From Adhaeribacter rhizoryzae (GTDB lineage Bacteria > Bacteroidota > Bacteroidia > Cytophagales > Hymenobacteraceae), in contig NZ_VWSF01000010.1 in the NCBI RefSeq assembly GCF_008629685.1, forward strand, positions 1-64,000: DNA of 64,000 nucleotides, given 5' to 3'. Position numbers and translations under genes: made by a program. Below, piece by piece: positions 9,601 through 18,690 of this stretch (the stretch's first letter is position 1; every line of letters starts with the position of its first letter). The notes beneath the pieces are model-generated. The model was not told the DNA's origin. It ran no database searches and worked only from the letters and a program-made list of their open reading frames with translations.

Positions 9601-11263
9601 ATTAAATACCTTATTTTCGAACCTTTCGGGTACCATGGATGGCCGTTTACAAATGACTGGTCAACTAACCGCGCCTAACCTGTCGGGCTCTGCTTTGGTT
9701 TCAAACGGCCGATTTACCTTTAATTACCTGAACACCACTTATACTTTCTCAGACCGGATTTACTTTACCCAAAACGATATTACTTTTCGGGATGTAAAAC
9801 TCTACGACCCGCTAAACAATGTGGGTACGGTAAGTGGCAGTATTATTCACCAGGGTTTTAAAAATATGATCCTGGATTTACGCGGCGAATTCCGGCGCTT
9901 TATGGTGTTAAATACCACCCGCGAACAAAACCAATTATATTATGGCACCGCTATTGCTACCGGTTCGGCTACGGTTTTAGGCGCGCCCTCTAACCTGCAA
10001 ATGAATATTGATGCTCGCAGCGAAGCCGGCACCCGCCTTTCTATTCCGCTCGATAACAGCAGCACTGTTACCCGGCAAAATTTTATCCGGTTCGTAAATC
10101 GCAATATTCCGGATTCGACACTAGCTGTTCCTATCTCGGTTTCCAACCAGGCAGATTTATCGGGCATTAACATGAATTTTAATTTGCAGATTACCCCCGA
10201 TGCTTACATGGAAATTATTCTGGACCAGACTTCCGGCGATATGGTAAGGGGCTCAGGCAATGGCCGAATTAGGATGAATATTGATACCCGCGGCGAATTT
10301 ACCATGGACGGACAAGTAGAAATTACCCGCGGCGCTTACAACTTTACGCTTTATAATATTATAAACAAAGAATTTACCATCAGGCCCGGCGGCACCATTA
10401 CCTGGAACGGCGACCCGTATGCCGGTATCATGAATATTACGGCCACCTATACCCAAAACGTAACCATACCCCAAAGCTTGGCTAACAACGACGAAACATT
10501 ATCTAATGTGCGCATTCCGGTAACCGCTGTTATGAACCTAGCTGGCAATTTATTAACCCCGGAAATAAGACTGGATTTAGAGTTTCAGAATGCCCCTAAC
10601 GATGTAGAAACCCAGCTGGCCCGCGTACTCGCCGACCTACGAAACGACCAGGACGAACTGAACCGGCAGGTTTTTAGCTTACTAATATTAAAACGGTTAT
10701 CCGATAGAAATAATTTTGGCAGCACCGCTCTGGAAGCCGGCATTACGGGTAGCTTAAGTGAGCTGGTAACCAACCAATTAGGCAACTTTTTATCGCAGGT
10801 AGATTCTAACCTGGAAGTAGATATTGGCATTAATTCTTCTGACCCGAACGCCAGCGCCTTAGACCAGGTAGCTTTACGTAATTTACAAGTGCGGTTAAGT
10901 TACAGCTTGCTCGAAGGCCGGTTGCGGGTAACCCGCGAAGGTGGCTTAAACAATAGTAATTACAACAACGAAACTTCCTCTGATTTTTACGGTACTACCA
11001 ATACCCTGGCCGGCGATTGGCGGGTAGAATATTATTTGGGTCAAAACGGAAAGTTGCGCCTCCGCTTAGAATATATTACCTCGCAACGTCGTTTTGCCAG
11101 TACCACCAATACCGCCACCACCAACGTAAGCGTGCTGCACACCGAACAATTTAACCGGTTTAGCGAATTATTTGCCCGCAAACGGGTGCGCAGGCGCTAT
11201 TTACAACAAGAGCGGGAAAGGGTTATTCTGGACTCCGATGTGCGTTACGACGATATTAAATAA
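6674..11263 (+). CDS. tamB: translocation/assembly module TamB-like protein
   Basis: A 1529-aa AsmA/TamB-family protein, anchored by one N-terminal membrane segment (about residues 12-36, LFLLLLAGIILIAIRI) and spanning the periplasm as a long beta-rich bridge. It is implicated in outer-membrane protein insertion and phospholipid transport. The last ~350 residues hold the TamB (DUF490) domain, including RGAYNFTLYNI and the LSDRNNF/GITGSLSEL region. The start codon is TTG at 6674; no in-frame ATG occurs before the membrane segment, so TTG is the best choice. No tamA-like BamA homologue is adjacent in the window. Confidence 0.9.
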   Translation: MENQNNRLQAVGKFFLKFIFGLILFLLLLAGIILIAIRIPAVQTAAVHKASGILSEKLQHEVSIDRVDIAFFNRVILDKVKVLDYKNEVLFYVGRLHADISFFDIFHPNQLHISDLTLEKPQANLVRYKNTDSFNLSSFLKALQNLTVKKDTTTTKKPFDFKIDAITIKNGRFTYYDQNKTFAPDSNAVDYKYLIADSISGRFSEIELGDTLRVKIDKLQTTETRSKTRLHELSTRMVFAPTFWEFNDVLLSLGQSNLREYIRFDYKRFGNFTQFNDSVTVTANLKKAKVYTKDIARFAPQFKDLNDSILIIGELAGKLKRFRANKLDVFYGRNTHIVGNLSASGLPNIREAFIEMQLKPSVVNARDLQKYIPKKSFAIAQRLGTVKLTGNFLGFYNDFVANGSFQTALGNVVSDINLKINPKTQNSSYSGYLRTANFNVGKLIGNSKIISNISLDGRVKGVGFDINTARVQLDANINAVNLYGYNYRNIKTNATLSRQQFSGDFTIRDPNINLTATGDVNLNQQSPSFDLVADIQHLDFKALKLTNENISLQTKATVDFSGLQLDNITGRAYFANTILKLNNYVVPTDSVVFISALENNQRSLQILSDVANVNATGTWDYTVLLRDLRTLVHEYRLNFESNPPVTAAYYRNKKRTTLPEYDINYKLNLKDFNGIIKAFVPNLGISDNSIIEGSFRQGSNAIFGVYAHTDTLYYGKNQFLLNDLELNTSKLPYSPDVLANVIVNSQKQILKPGGNTENLYLEGVWSERAIQFTTNIAQVNSTNQANISGNLTFLNNKLQIVFNTSNVNVLGKAWHITPNNTIEISGLGKEINFEDVVISHENQRISVAGMLSQNPEKSLEVKIDNFRLENLNPLFTSKFKGILNAQLSARDVYRQAIITSQLTADSVYMNEYFVGRVAGTSNWDNPEKRLAVDLGITRDNLKVLNVTGYYNPSDENNQIDLLAIMDDAPVKLVEPLLNTLFSNLSGTMDGRLQMTGQLTAPNLSGSALVSNGRFTFNYLNTTYTFSDRIYFTQNDITFRDVKLYDPLNNVGTVSGSIIHQGFKNMILDLRGEFRRFMVLNTTREQNQLYYGTAIATGSATVLGAPSNLQMNIDARSEAGTRLSIPLDNSSTVTRQNFIRFVNRNIPDSTLAVPISVSNQADLSGINMNFNLQITPDAYMEIILDQTSGDMVRGSGNGRIRMNIDTRGEFTMDGQVEITRGAYNFTLYNIINKEFTIRPGGTITWNGDPYAGIMNITATYTQNVTIPQSLANNDETLSNVRIPVTAVMNLAGNLLTPEIRLDLEFQNAPNDVETQLARVLADLRNDQDELNRQVFSLLILKRLSDRNNFGSTALEAGITGSLSELVTNQLGNFLSQVDSNLEVDIGINSSDPNASALDQVALRNLQVRLSYSLLEGRLRVTREGGLNNSNYNNETSSDFYGTTNTLAGDWRVEYYLGQNGKLRLRLEYITSQRRFASTTNTATTNVSVLHTEQFNRFSELFARKRVRRRYLQQERERVILDSDVRYDDIK

Positions 11264-11285
11264 TAGCAAAGAATTACAAAGCGGT

Positions 11286-11314
11286 TTTGGTTGTGGTATT
11301 TATTCTTAATTTTG
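11286..11314 (+). promoter_or_regulatory. ftsX operon promoter
   Basis: TAATTTTG at 11307-11314 with TTTG at 11286-11289, spacer 17. It lies between the TamB stop and the ftsX ATG at 11331, giving a very short leader. It matches the Bacteroidota consensus and would drive ftsX and perhaps the genes that follow. Confidence 0.5.
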
Positions 11315-11330
11315 CACCACCGCGGAAAGT

Positions 11331-12230
11331 ATGGCAAGAGATCACTTAAAACCCACACGTAAAAAAAAGTTAGGCAGTTACCCGTATGCGATGGTAATAT
11401 TCAGCATAACCCTGGCTTTGTTTGTAATTGGGTTATTTGGCATTCTGCTTATTCATGCGGGCAAGCTCTCTAATATTGTAAAGCAAAGCATTGAGGTGCA
11501 GGTTTACCTGGAGCGCAACTTAACCGAAACCCAATTGGTGGCCGTTCAGAACCGCTTGGCCAAGAAAGAATTTATTGCTTACGAAGGTAATAAAGCCCAA
11601 ATCCGGTTTTTTTCGAAAGAAGAAGGCGCCAAAGAATTTATTAAAGAAACCGGCGAAGACTTCCTGAACTTTCTGGGTGAAAACCCATTACGCGATGCGT
11701 ATATTTTAAATATTGGCGCCGATTATGCCAATTCTGCTAACCTTAAAAAAATTAAAACCGAGTTAGAAAATATTCCGGGCGTGTACGAAGTACAATACGT
11801 CGAAAGCCTCATTGATTCCATCAACAGCAATATTCAGAAACTAAGCATTATTTTACTCAGCTTTGCGGCCATTCTGGTGCTGGCGGTAATTATTCTAATA
11901 AATAATACCTTAAAATTAGCTTTGTTTTCGCAACGGTTTTTAATCCGGAGCATGCAATTGGTGGGTGCTACGCCATCTTTTATTCAGCGGCCTTTCCTGA
12001 ACCGGGCTACCTGGCAAGGTTTGGTTAGTGGCTTACTGGCCTCTGTTATGCTGCTAGGTTTGTTGCAATATGCCTATTACCAGATTAACGAATTGTACGT
12101 ACTCCGCGACGAAATGCAGATTGGTATTTTGCTGTTGTTTCTGGTTATATTGGGCAGCATTCTGGGTTTTATCAGCTCGTACCGGGCCATCAAAAAATAC
12201 CTGGGCATGTCACTCGATGAACTGTACTAA
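11331..12230 (+). CDS. ftsX: cell division protein FtsX
   Basis: FtsX (299 aa) is the permease-like half of FtsEX, which activates peptidoglycan hydrolases at the septum. The layout is canonical: one membrane segment at ~20-42, an extracytoplasmic domain to ~165, then three membrane segments (about 170-198, 222-246, 262-285) and a short cytoplasmic end. The signature QLVGATPSFIQRPF of FtsX/MacB-type permeases is present. FtsE is not next to it, which is common in Bacteroidota. It begins the conserved run ftsX - DUF3098 - uppP - truB - ribF. Confidence 0.95.
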   Translation: MARDHLKPTRKKKLGSYPYAMVIFSITLALFVIGLFGILLIHAGKLSNIVKQSIEVQVYLERNLTETQLVAVQNRLAKKEFIAYEGNKAQIRFFSKEEGAKEFIKETGEDFLNFLGENPLRDAYILNIGADYANSANLKKIKTELENIPGVYEVQYVESLIDSINSNIQKLSIILLSFAAILVLAVIILINNTLKLALFSQRFLIRSMQLVGATPSFIQRPFLNRATWQGLVSGLLASVMLLGLLQYAYYQINELYVLRDEMQIGILLLFLVILGSILGFISSYRAIKKYLGMSLDELY

Positions 12231-12365
12231 ATTAAGGTTGTTTGGAGTTCAATTGTTCGGGACTAGAAAATGAATTTAATATTTTAAATAATTCTTACCG
12301 AAATATTTATAAGACTTTTGTATTCGAACATCTAATAAGCTAATATCGAATATCTATTAAAAATA

Positions 12366-12581
12366 ATGGAAGATAAAAACAATTTTGCTTTCGGTAGAAA
12401 GAACTATTTATTAATGTTTCTGGGTCTGGCTTTTTTGGCTGTTGGTTTTTTTACCATGTCTTTAGATTCAGAGCCGTACGGTTTGGGCTTTCTTGGGCTT
12501 ACGTTGGGTCCTATTCTGGTATTTATTGGCTTTATCATCGAGTTTTTTGCCATTATGGTAAAAGATCGCAAAGACGTTTAA
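12366..12581 (+). CDS. DUF3098 small membrane protein
   Basis: A 71-aa protein with two membrane segments (about 13-31 and 40-63) and the family pattern FAFGRKNYLLM...GFFTMS...GLTLGPILVFIGFIIEFFAIM. DUF3098 is largely confined to Bacteroidota, where it sits between ftsX and uppP. Its function is unknown. Its stop codon is immediately followed by the uppP ATG, so the two are almost certainly cotranscribed and translationally coupled, hinting at a link with cell-wall lipid recycling or division. Confidence 0.85.
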   Translation: MEDKNNFAFGRKNYLLMFLGLAFLAVGFFTMSLDSEPYGLGFLGLTLGPILVFIGFIIEFFAIMVKDRKDV

Positions 12582-13424
12582 ATGACCTGGTGGCATGCTT
12601 TTGTGTTGGCCGTAGTAGAGGGCTTAACCGAATTTTTACCTGTTTCCTCTACCGGACATATGATTATTGCTTCCAGCCTGATGGGAATAAGCAAGTTTGA
12701 GTTTACGAAAATGTTTACCGTAAATATTCAATTTGGCGCTATTCTGTCGGTTTTGGTTCTTTATTGGAAGCGTTTTTTTCAATCCATTAACTTTTACAAA
12801 AAACTGCTTATTGCGTGTTTGCCGGCCTTATTAATTGGCTTTGTCTTAAGCAGCGTTATCGACCAGTTACTCGAAAGCGTTTTAACCGTTGCCATTTCGC
12901 TGGTAGTGGGCGGTGTTATTTTGCTTTTTATTGATGATTGGTTTAAAAACGATCCTACGCACACTACGCCTTCTACAAAACAAGCATTTATAATTGGCTT
13001 AGCCCAATGTATAGCCATGATTCCGGGTGTTTCGCGCTCAGCTGCTTCTATGATTGGCGGTTTAGCGCAGGGCATTTCGCGCAAAGCTTCGGCCGAATTT
13101 TCTTTCTTTCTGGCCATTCCTACCATGCTGGCCGCGGCTACTTATAAATTTATTACCGATTTTCTGCACCTGGATATTAAAGACGACCTGTTGCTGTTTA
13201 ACCAGCCCAGAATAGAAGCTGCTTTAAACCGGCTCACAATCGAAGATTTAAAAATATTGTTATTTGGGAATGCCGTTGCTTTTGTGGTAGCCATGCTGGC
13301 TATTAAATTTTTTATTGGTTTTTTAACCAAATACGGGTTTAAAGTTTTTGGCTATTACCGGATTATTGTGGGCGTTTTAATATTGGTGCTGCTGGCAATG
13401 GGCGTGAAACTGGAGGTTGTTTAA
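12582..13424 (+). CDS. uppP: undecaprenyl-diphosphate phosphatase
   Basis: UppP/BacA (280 aa) dephosphorylates undecaprenyl pyrophosphate to regenerate the lipid carrier for peptidoglycan and the surface glycans made elsewhere in this window. Both hallmark motifs are present: [15 protein letters not shown] (E13, E17, H26) and [13 protein letters not shown]. Seven or eight membrane segments are apparent and the length is typical. It abuts DUF3098 with no gap and overlaps truB by one base (TAATG). Confidence 0.96.
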   Translation: MTWWHAFVLAVVEGLTEFLPVSSTGHMIIASSLMGISKFEFTKMFTVNIQFGAILSVLVLYWKRFFQSINFYKKLLIACLPALLIGFVLSSVIDQLLESVLTVAISLVVGGVILLFIDDWFKNDPTHTTPSTKQAFIIGLAQCIAMIPGVSRSAASMIGGLAQGISRKASAEFSFFLAIPTMLAAATYKFITDFLHLDIKDDLLLFNQPRIEAALNRLTIEDLKILLFGNAVAFVVAMLAIKFFIGFLTKYGFKVFGYYRIIVGVLILVLLAMGVKLEVV

Positions 13425-14116
13425 TGAATATTGATTACGAAAACGGGCAAATACTGCTGGTAAATAAACCCCTTACCTGGACTTCTTTTGATGTGGTGAA
13501 GAAGGTGCGGAATATGCTGCGGATAAAGAAAATTGGTCACGCCGGCACTTTAGACCCGCTGGCCGAAGGTTTACTAATTCTCTGCACCGGTAAATTCACC
13601 AAGAAAATAGAAGAAATTCAGGCGCAGGAAAAAGAATATACCGGTCATTTTACCTTAGGCCAAACCACGCCCTCCTTCGACCTGGAAACCGAAGTAGACC
13701 AAACGCGCGATACAAGCCACATTACCAAAGAAGAAATATTAGCAGCTGCCCGCAGTTTTGAAGGAATAATTGAGCAAACACCGCCTATTTATTCGGCGGT
13801 AAAAGTAAACGGCGAGCGGGCTTATACGCTGGCGCGCCGGGGCGATAACGCTGAAATAAAATCAAAACAAATTGAGATAAAATCTTTTGAAATAATAGGC
13901 GTTGAACTGCCGTTGGTTTCGTTTCGGGTAATTTGTTCTAAAGGCACGTACATTCGCAGCCTGGCCCGCGACTTTGGCGAAAAATTGGGTTGCGGCGCGC
14001 ATTTGTCTAAACTGGTCCGGACCCGGATTGGCCCATATGAACTAAGCGAGGCGCTTACCATCGACGATATTTTTCAGCTTCGGAAAAAGCAATTAGAAGA
14101 TGAAAGTCATTCGTGA
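13424..14116 (+). CDS. truB: tRNA pseudouridine(55) synthase TruB
   Basis: TruB (230 aa) makes pseudouridine 55 in the T-loop of tRNAs. The catalytic aspartate D44 lies in GHAGTLDPLAEGLL, and the KPLTWTSFDVV, SAVKVNGERAYTLARRG and GTYIRSLARDFG segments are all in order. It lacks the long C-terminal PUA extension of E. coli TruB, as usual for short Bacteroidota forms. It overlaps uppP by one base and ribF by 17 bases within the same operon. Confidence 0.96.
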   Translation: MNIDYENGQILLVNKPLTWTSFDVVKKVRNMLRIKKIGHAGTLDPLAEGLLILCTGKFTKKIEEIQAQEKEYTGHFTLGQTTPSFDLETEVDQTRDTSHITKEEILAAARSFEGIIEQTPPIYSAVKVNGERAYTLARRGDNAEIKSKQIEIKSFEIIGVELPLVSFRVICSKGTYIRSLARDFGEKLGCGAHLSKLVRTRIGPYELSEALTIDDIFQLRKKQLEDESHS

Positions 14117-15038
14117 TTTAGCCGATTTTCCGGTGCTGCCGCACGCGGTGGTTACCAGCGGTACTTTTGATGGCGTGCACCTGGGCCACCAGAAAATAAT
14201 TGAACGCCTCCTGGAAATAACCCGCGCCACCAACGGTCAAAGCGTGGTAGTTACGTACTGGCCGCATCCCCGGCTGGTACTGCAGGCACAGGACCAATCT
14301 TCGCTGCAGTTGCTTTCTACCATTGATGAGCGAATAGAACAACTGGCTACTTTCCCCATCGATTATTTATTAATTATTCCTTTTACCCAAGAATTTGCCG
14401 GCTTAACCTCCGAAGCCTATATCCGAAAAATATTGCTGGCTACCATCCAGACCAAAGTATTTGTAATTGGCTACGACCACCGTTTCGGGAAAGGCCGCGA
14501 AGGCAGCTTTGCTTATTTGCAGCAACACGCGCCTGCTTTCGGCTTTCAGGTAGAAGAAATTCCGGCCCGCGATATTGATCATGTCGCCGTTAGTTCCACT
14601 AAAATCCGGAAGGCCTTGGAAAGCGGCAATATTGCTACTGCCAACGCGTATTTGGAGCGGCCTTACAGTTTATCGGGTACAGTGGTGCGGGGGCGCCAAT
14701 TAGGCCGTACCATTGGCTACCCCACCGCCAATATTGTAGTTAGTGATCTGCACAAACTTATTCCGGGTCAGGGTATTTACGCCGTACAGGTTAAAGTAAA
14801 TAATCAGGTTTATGGCGGTATGCTGAGTATTGGCACCAACCCAACCGTAGGCGGCACCGAACAAACCATTGAAGTGAATATTTTCAGTTTTAACCAGGAT
14901 ATTTACGAACAGGAAATTACCATTTATTTTATTGCGTATATTCGGGAAGAAAGAAATTTACCGGGTCTGGAAGCGCTAAAAGAACAATTGCATCAGGATC
15001 AGGATTCAGCGTTAGCCTTGCTTAACCAAACCAAATAA
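14100..15038 (+). CDS. ribF: bifunctional riboflavin kinase / FAD synthetase
   Basis: RibF (312 aa) phosphorylates riboflavin to FMN and adenylates FMN to FAD. The N-terminal nucleotidyltransferase domain (about 1-170) shows [23 protein letters not shown] and VSSTKIR. The C-terminal riboflavin kinase domain (about 180-305) shows [18 protein letters not shown] and the [13 protein letters not shown] segment. The start overlaps the end of truB by 17 bases, implying coupled translation. It closes the ftsX-ribF run. Confidence 0.96.
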   Translation: MKVIRDLADFPVLPHAVVTSGTFDGVHLGHQKIIERLLEITRATNGQSVVVTYWPHPRLVLQAQDQSSLQLLSTIDERIEQLATFPIDYLLIIPFTQEFAGLTSEAYIRKILLATIQTKVFVIGYDHRFGKGREGSFAYLQQHAPAFGFQVEEIPARDIDHVAVSSTKIRKALESGNIATANAYLERPYSLSGTVVRGRQLGRTIGYPTANIVVSDLHKLIPGQGIYAVQVKVNNQVYGGMLSIGTNPTVGGTEQTIEVNIFSFNQDIYEQEITIYFIAYIREERNLPGLEALKEQLHQDQDSALALLNQTK

Positions 15039-15067
15039 GTTATATTACTTTTTTAATCTTCTTAAGC

Positions 15068-15766
15068 ATGATTAATAAAGTAGTTCCCTCCGCCCAGGCG
15101 GCCTTGCACGATATTTTTGATGGCGCCACTTTAATGTTAGGTGGTTTTGGCTTATGTGGTATTCCGGAAAATGCCATTGCCGAATTAATCCGGTTAGAAG
15201 TTAAAAACCTCACCTGCATTTCCAACAACGCTGGCGTAGACGATTTTGGCTTGGGCTTACTCCTGCAAAAACGGCAAGTTAAAAAAATGATTGCCTCTTA
15301 TGTTGGCGAAAATGCCGAGTTTGAGCGCCAATTATTATCTGGTGAACTGGAAGTAGATTTAATTCCGCAGGGTACTTTGGCCGAGCGTATCCGGGCCGGT
15401 GGCGCCGGTATTCCCGCTTTTTTTACGTCAGCCGGTTACGGTACCGAAGTAGGCGAAGGCAAAGAAGCCCGGGAATTTAACGGCAAAATGTATTTATTGG
15501 AATCCTGGCTAAAAGCCGATTTTGCCTTGGTAAAAGCCTGGAAAGGCGACACGGCCGGTAACCTAGTTTACAAAGGCACTGCCCGCAACTTTAATCCCCT
15601 GATGGCCACGGCCGGAAAAATTACCATTGCCGAAGTAGAAGAACTCCTGCCCGCCGGTGCCCTCGACCCCAACCAAATCCATACCCCTGGCATATTTGTC
15701 CAACGCATCTTCCAAGGCCAGCACTACGAAAAACGCATCGAACAACGTACGGTCAGCTCCGCTTAA
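15068..15766 (+). CDS. scoA: 3-oxoacid CoA-transferase subunit A
   Basis: Subunit A (232 aa) of a SCOT-type CoA-transferase moving CoA between succinyl-CoA and acetoacetate, used in ketone body or ketogenic amino acid breakdown. The family-I glycine-rich motif [13 protein letters not shown] is near the N terminus, followed by [12 protein letters not shown] and the [18 protein letters not shown] region. The length is typical for the alpha subunit. Subunit B follows in the same direction, but 331 bp away across a palindromic repeat instead of adjacent, which is unusual for this pair. Confidence 0.93.
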   Translation: MINKVVPSAQAALHDIFDGATLMLGGFGLCGIPENAIAELIRLEVKNLTCISNNAGVDDFGLGLLLQKRQVKKMIASYVGENAEFERQLLSGELEVDLIPQGTLAERIRAGGAGIPAFFTSAGYGTEVGEGKEAREFNGKMYLLESWLKADFALVKAWKGDTAGNLVYKGTARNFNPLMATAGKITIAEVEELLPAGALDPNQIHTPGIFVQRIFQGQHYEKRIEQRTVSSA

Positions 15767-16090
15767 TGTGTTAATTTTTTAATGTGCTGATGTGCTAATT
15801 GGGTTATATGTTGAGATTTCAACAAAAAGGAAAATATATTTATAATAAATGGTTCTTTAAAGCTAAATATCTGATTTTATATGTTACAAATTGGGGTTTA
15901 AGGAACTCACTTGTGTCATTCAGGACTATTTGGCTACTTGCAAAATAGTCCTGAATGACAAGTGTGGGTTACTTGAACGCTACCTTAATAATTTACTTTA
16001 ACATTAAACAGGTTTTTTTGATAATCAGCTCATTTAGAAATTAGCACACTAGCACATTTTCTAATTACCACATTAAAAAATTAGCACTTT
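15765..16090. repeat. palindromic repeat element between the CoA-transferase subunits
   Basis: The 331-bp gap has no ORF but two levels of symmetry. Its ends are imperfect inverted repeats built from the phrase ATTAGCACA / TGTGCTAAT (left arm 15765-15800, right arm 16039-16090). In the middle is a long hairpin at 15908-15964 with an 18-bp perfect stem (TGTCATTCAGGACTATTT and its complement) and about 10 bases of loop. This resembles a MITE or REP-like element inserted in the operon. Whether it occurs elsewhere in the genome cannot be seen here. Confidence 0.65.
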
Positions 16091-16097
16091 AAAAAAC

Positions 16098-16754
16098 ATG
16101 GCTCTTGATAAACACGGCATTGCAAGGCGCATAGCGCAGGAACTGCAGGACGGTTACTATGTAAACCTGGGAATTGGCATTCCGACCTTGGTAGCTAATT
16201 ATATTCCGGCGGGCATGAACGTGGTGTTGCAATCGGAAAATGGCTTGCTGGGCATGGGTCCTTTTCCAACCGACGATGCCGTAGACGCAGATTTAATAAA
16301 TGCCGGTAAGCAAACGGTAACAACTTTACCCGGTTCTTCTTTGTTCAACTCCGCCGAAAGTTTTGCCATGATACGAGGCGAGCATATTGATTTAACCATT
16401 CTGGGAGCCATGGAAGTATCGGAGAAGGGAGATATTGCTAACTGGAAAATACCCGGCAAAATGGTGAAAGGCATGGGTGGTGCCATGGATTTGGTAGCTT
16501 CGGCGCGCAATATTATTGTGGCCATGCAACATACATCTAAAGACGGACAAAGCAAATTATTACCCGAATGCACCTTGCCTATTACGGGCCTGCGTTGCGT
16601 AAAAAAAATTATAACCGATTTAGCGGTACTGGAAATTACGCCCCAAGGATTTAAACTTCTGGAAAGAGCTCCTGGTGTTTCAGTAGCAGAAATACAAAAA
16701 GCGACGGCCGGCCAATTAATAATTGAAGGAGCTATTCCGGAGATTACAGTTTAA
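16098..16754 (+). CDS. scoB: 3-oxoacid CoA-transferase subunit B
   Basis: Subunit B (218 aa), carrying the active-site glutamate E47 in LQSENGLLG that forms the glutamyl-CoA thioester. Other markers are GIGIPTLVANYIP, the GGAMDLVASARNI segment and ITGLRCVKKIITDLAV. Length and motif order are normal, so the enzyme should work with subunit A. Its start lies only 7 bp after the right end of the repeat element. Confidence 0.94.
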   Translation: MALDKHGIARRIAQELQDGYYVNLGIGIPTLVANYIPAGMNVVLQSENGLLGMGPFPTDDAVDADLINAGKQTVTTLPGSSLFNSAESFAMIRGEHIDLTILGAMEVSEKGDIANWKIPGKMVKGMGGAMDLVASARNIIVAMQHTSKDGQSKLLPECTLPITGLRCVKKIITDLAVLEITPQGFKLLERAPGVSVAEIQKATAGQLIIEGAIPEITV

Positions 16755-16855
16755 ATATTAACCTTATTAAAAAGCTTTTCCGTTAAAAGCCAAACGCTAT
16801 TCTGGCCCTAAGAACTTTATTTGCCTAATCTGCTGTTACGGTATAATCAAAATCC

Positions 16856-16863
16856 TAATTTTG
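16856..16863 (+). promoter_or_regulatory. possible promoter of the GNAT-nitrilase gene
   Basis: A TAATTTTG -7 element lies 23 bp before the ATG at 16886, matching TAnnTTTG. No good TTG appears 17-23 bases upstream, so only half of the promoter is convincing. Confidence 0.4.
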
Positions 16864-16885
16864 TAAAAAATTCCATCCCTCTAAA

Positions 16886-18448
16886 ATGGCTGATAAGATA
16901 AAAGATACTGAACATAAATTAACCCTCCGCCAACTCCGCCTCGCTGATTTTAAAGCTGTTAAATCTATCATGGATACAGTTTACTCAAATTTGGGCGGTT
17001 CCTGGACAAAGAAAGAATTTGAAAATCTACTCAACGCTTTTCCGGAAGGACAAATTTGTATTACCGATAAAGGCAAAGTAGTAGCCGGTGCATTAAGTAT
17101 TATTGTAAAATATTCCGACTACGGCGATAAACATACCTACGACGAAATTGTGGGGAAAGGCGAATTTAACACCCACAACCCAGATGGCGATACGCTTTAC
17201 GGCGTAGACGTATTTGTGCACCCCGATTACCGCAACCTGCGTTTGGGCCGGCGTTTGTACGATGCCCGGAAAGAAATCTGCGAAAACCTGAACCTACGCG
17301 CCATTATTGCCGGCGGCCGCATTCCGGGTTACCAGGAAAACGCCGAAAAAATGTCGCCGAAGAAATACATTGAATTGGTGCGGAATAAGGAAATTTACGA
17401 TCCTATTCTAACCTTTCAGTTGAGTAACGATTTCCACGTTCGTAAAATATTAAAAGGCTATATGCCCAGCGACCAGGAATCGAAAGCTTACGCGACGCTG
17501 CTGGAATGGATAAATGTATATTACGAACCCAGCGAAGATATTATTGGCGTTCAGAAAAAAGTAGTGCGCATAGGCATTGTGCAGTGGCAAATGCGTAGCC
17601 TCACCTCTATCGAGGATTTACTGCAACAAATCGAATTCTACGTAGATACGGTTAGTAGTTACAAAGCCGATATTATTATGTTTCCGGAGTTCTTTAATGC
17701 GCCGTTAATGGCCTTATCGAACGATCCTTCGCCATCTGCTGCCATCCGTACCCTGGCCGATTATACTGATGAAGTACGCGAGAAAGTCATTCACATGGCA
17801 CTCTCCTATAACATTAATATTATTGCCGGCAGCATGCCCGAATACAATAATAAGCAGTTGCACAATGTGAGCTATCTCTGCCGGCGCGATGGTACCTGGG
17901 ACAAGCAATACAAACTGCACGTTACGCCCGACGAAGCGCATTATTGGGGTTTACGCGGTGGCAATAAATTACAGGTTTTCGATACCGACATTGGGAAAAT
18001 TGGTATTCTGATTTGCTATGACGTGGAATTCCCAGAACTGGCCCGGATGCTGTCGGATATGGACATGAAAGTATTGTTTGTGCCCTACTGGACCGATACC
18101 AAAAATGCTTACCTCCGGGTACGGCGCTGCGCCCAGGCTCGCGCCATTGAAAACGAATGTTACGTAGCCATTACCGGCAGCGTAGGTAACTTACCGCGCG
18201 TCGAAAACATGGATATTCAGTACTCGCAATCAGCGGTGTTTTCGCCATCGGATTTTGCTTTCCCGCACGATGCCGTGGTAGCTGAAGCTACGCCCAACAC
18301 CGAAATGACCTTAATTGCCGATTTGGACCTGGACTTACTTAAAGATTTGAATACCGGCGGCAGCGTCCGGAACCTGCGCGACCGCCGGAAAGACCTTTAC
18401 AGCCTAAGCTGGTTGCTGAAAAAGGAAATTACCGATACTGTTTTTTAA
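16886..18448 (+). CDS. GNAT acetyltransferase - carbon-nitrogen hydrolase fusion
   Basis: A 520-aa two-domain protein. Residues ~10-215 resemble a GNAT N-acetyltransferase, with an acetyl-CoA loop around VDVFVHPDYRNLRLGRRLYD. Residues ~225-510 form a nitrilase-superfamily amidase with the full catalytic set E268 (MFPEFF), K343 (YKLHVTP) and C377 (ILICYDVEFPE). The same fusion is known in other bacteria, with unproven substrate. It is followed by a strong terminator and appears to be a single-gene unit. Confidence 0.9.
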   Translation: MADKIKDTEHKLTLRQLRLADFKAVKSIMDTVYSNLGGSWTKKEFENLLNAFPEGQICITDKGKVVAGALSIIVKYSDYGDKHTYDEIVGKGEFNTHNPDGDTLYGVDVFVHPDYRNLRLGRRLYDARKEICENLNLRAIIAGGRIPGYQENAEKMSPKKYIELVRNKEIYDPILTFQLSNDFHVRKILKGYMPSDQESKAYATLLEWINVYYEPSEDIIGVQKKVVRIGIVQWQMRSLTSIEDLLQQIEFYVDTVSSYKADIIMFPEFFNAPLMALSNDPSPSAAIRTLADYTDEVREKVIHMALSYNINIIAGSMPEYNNKQLHNVSYLCRRDGTWDKQYKLHVTPDEAHYWGLRGGNKLQVFDTDIGKIGILICYDVEFPELARMLSDMDMKVLFVPYWTDTKNAYLRVRRCAQARAIENECYVAITGSVGNLPRVENMDIQYSQSAVFSPSDFAFPHDAVVAEATPNTEMTLIADLDLDLLKDLNTGGSVRNLRDRRKDLYSLSWLLKKEITDTVF

Positions 18449-18476
18449 TTCTTAATTCCGAAACAACATTTAAGAT

Positions 18477-18507
18477 AAAAGCACCGGGCAGAACCTGGTG
18501 CTTTTTT
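18477..18507 (+). terminator. intrinsic terminator after the GNAT-nitrilase gene
   Basis: Stem AAAAGCACCGGG / CCTGGTGCTTTT (12 bp, one G-U pair) with the 5-base loop CAGAA, running into a T tract at 18502-18507. It lies about 30 bp after the stop codon. Confidence 0.8.
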
Positions 18508-18690
18508 ATTGCACTACTGATTTATATAAACAAGTATAATACATTTATAATCAATACAATATTCAACTTTACTGTTTAAAGTAATCTCTTTTATGCTTTT
18601 TTTTGAACTGCTCTATTATATTTTTACACCTTAACAAAAATCTAAAAACTAAAGACTTATACTTAACTTTATGGCCAATTTAGGCTAACC

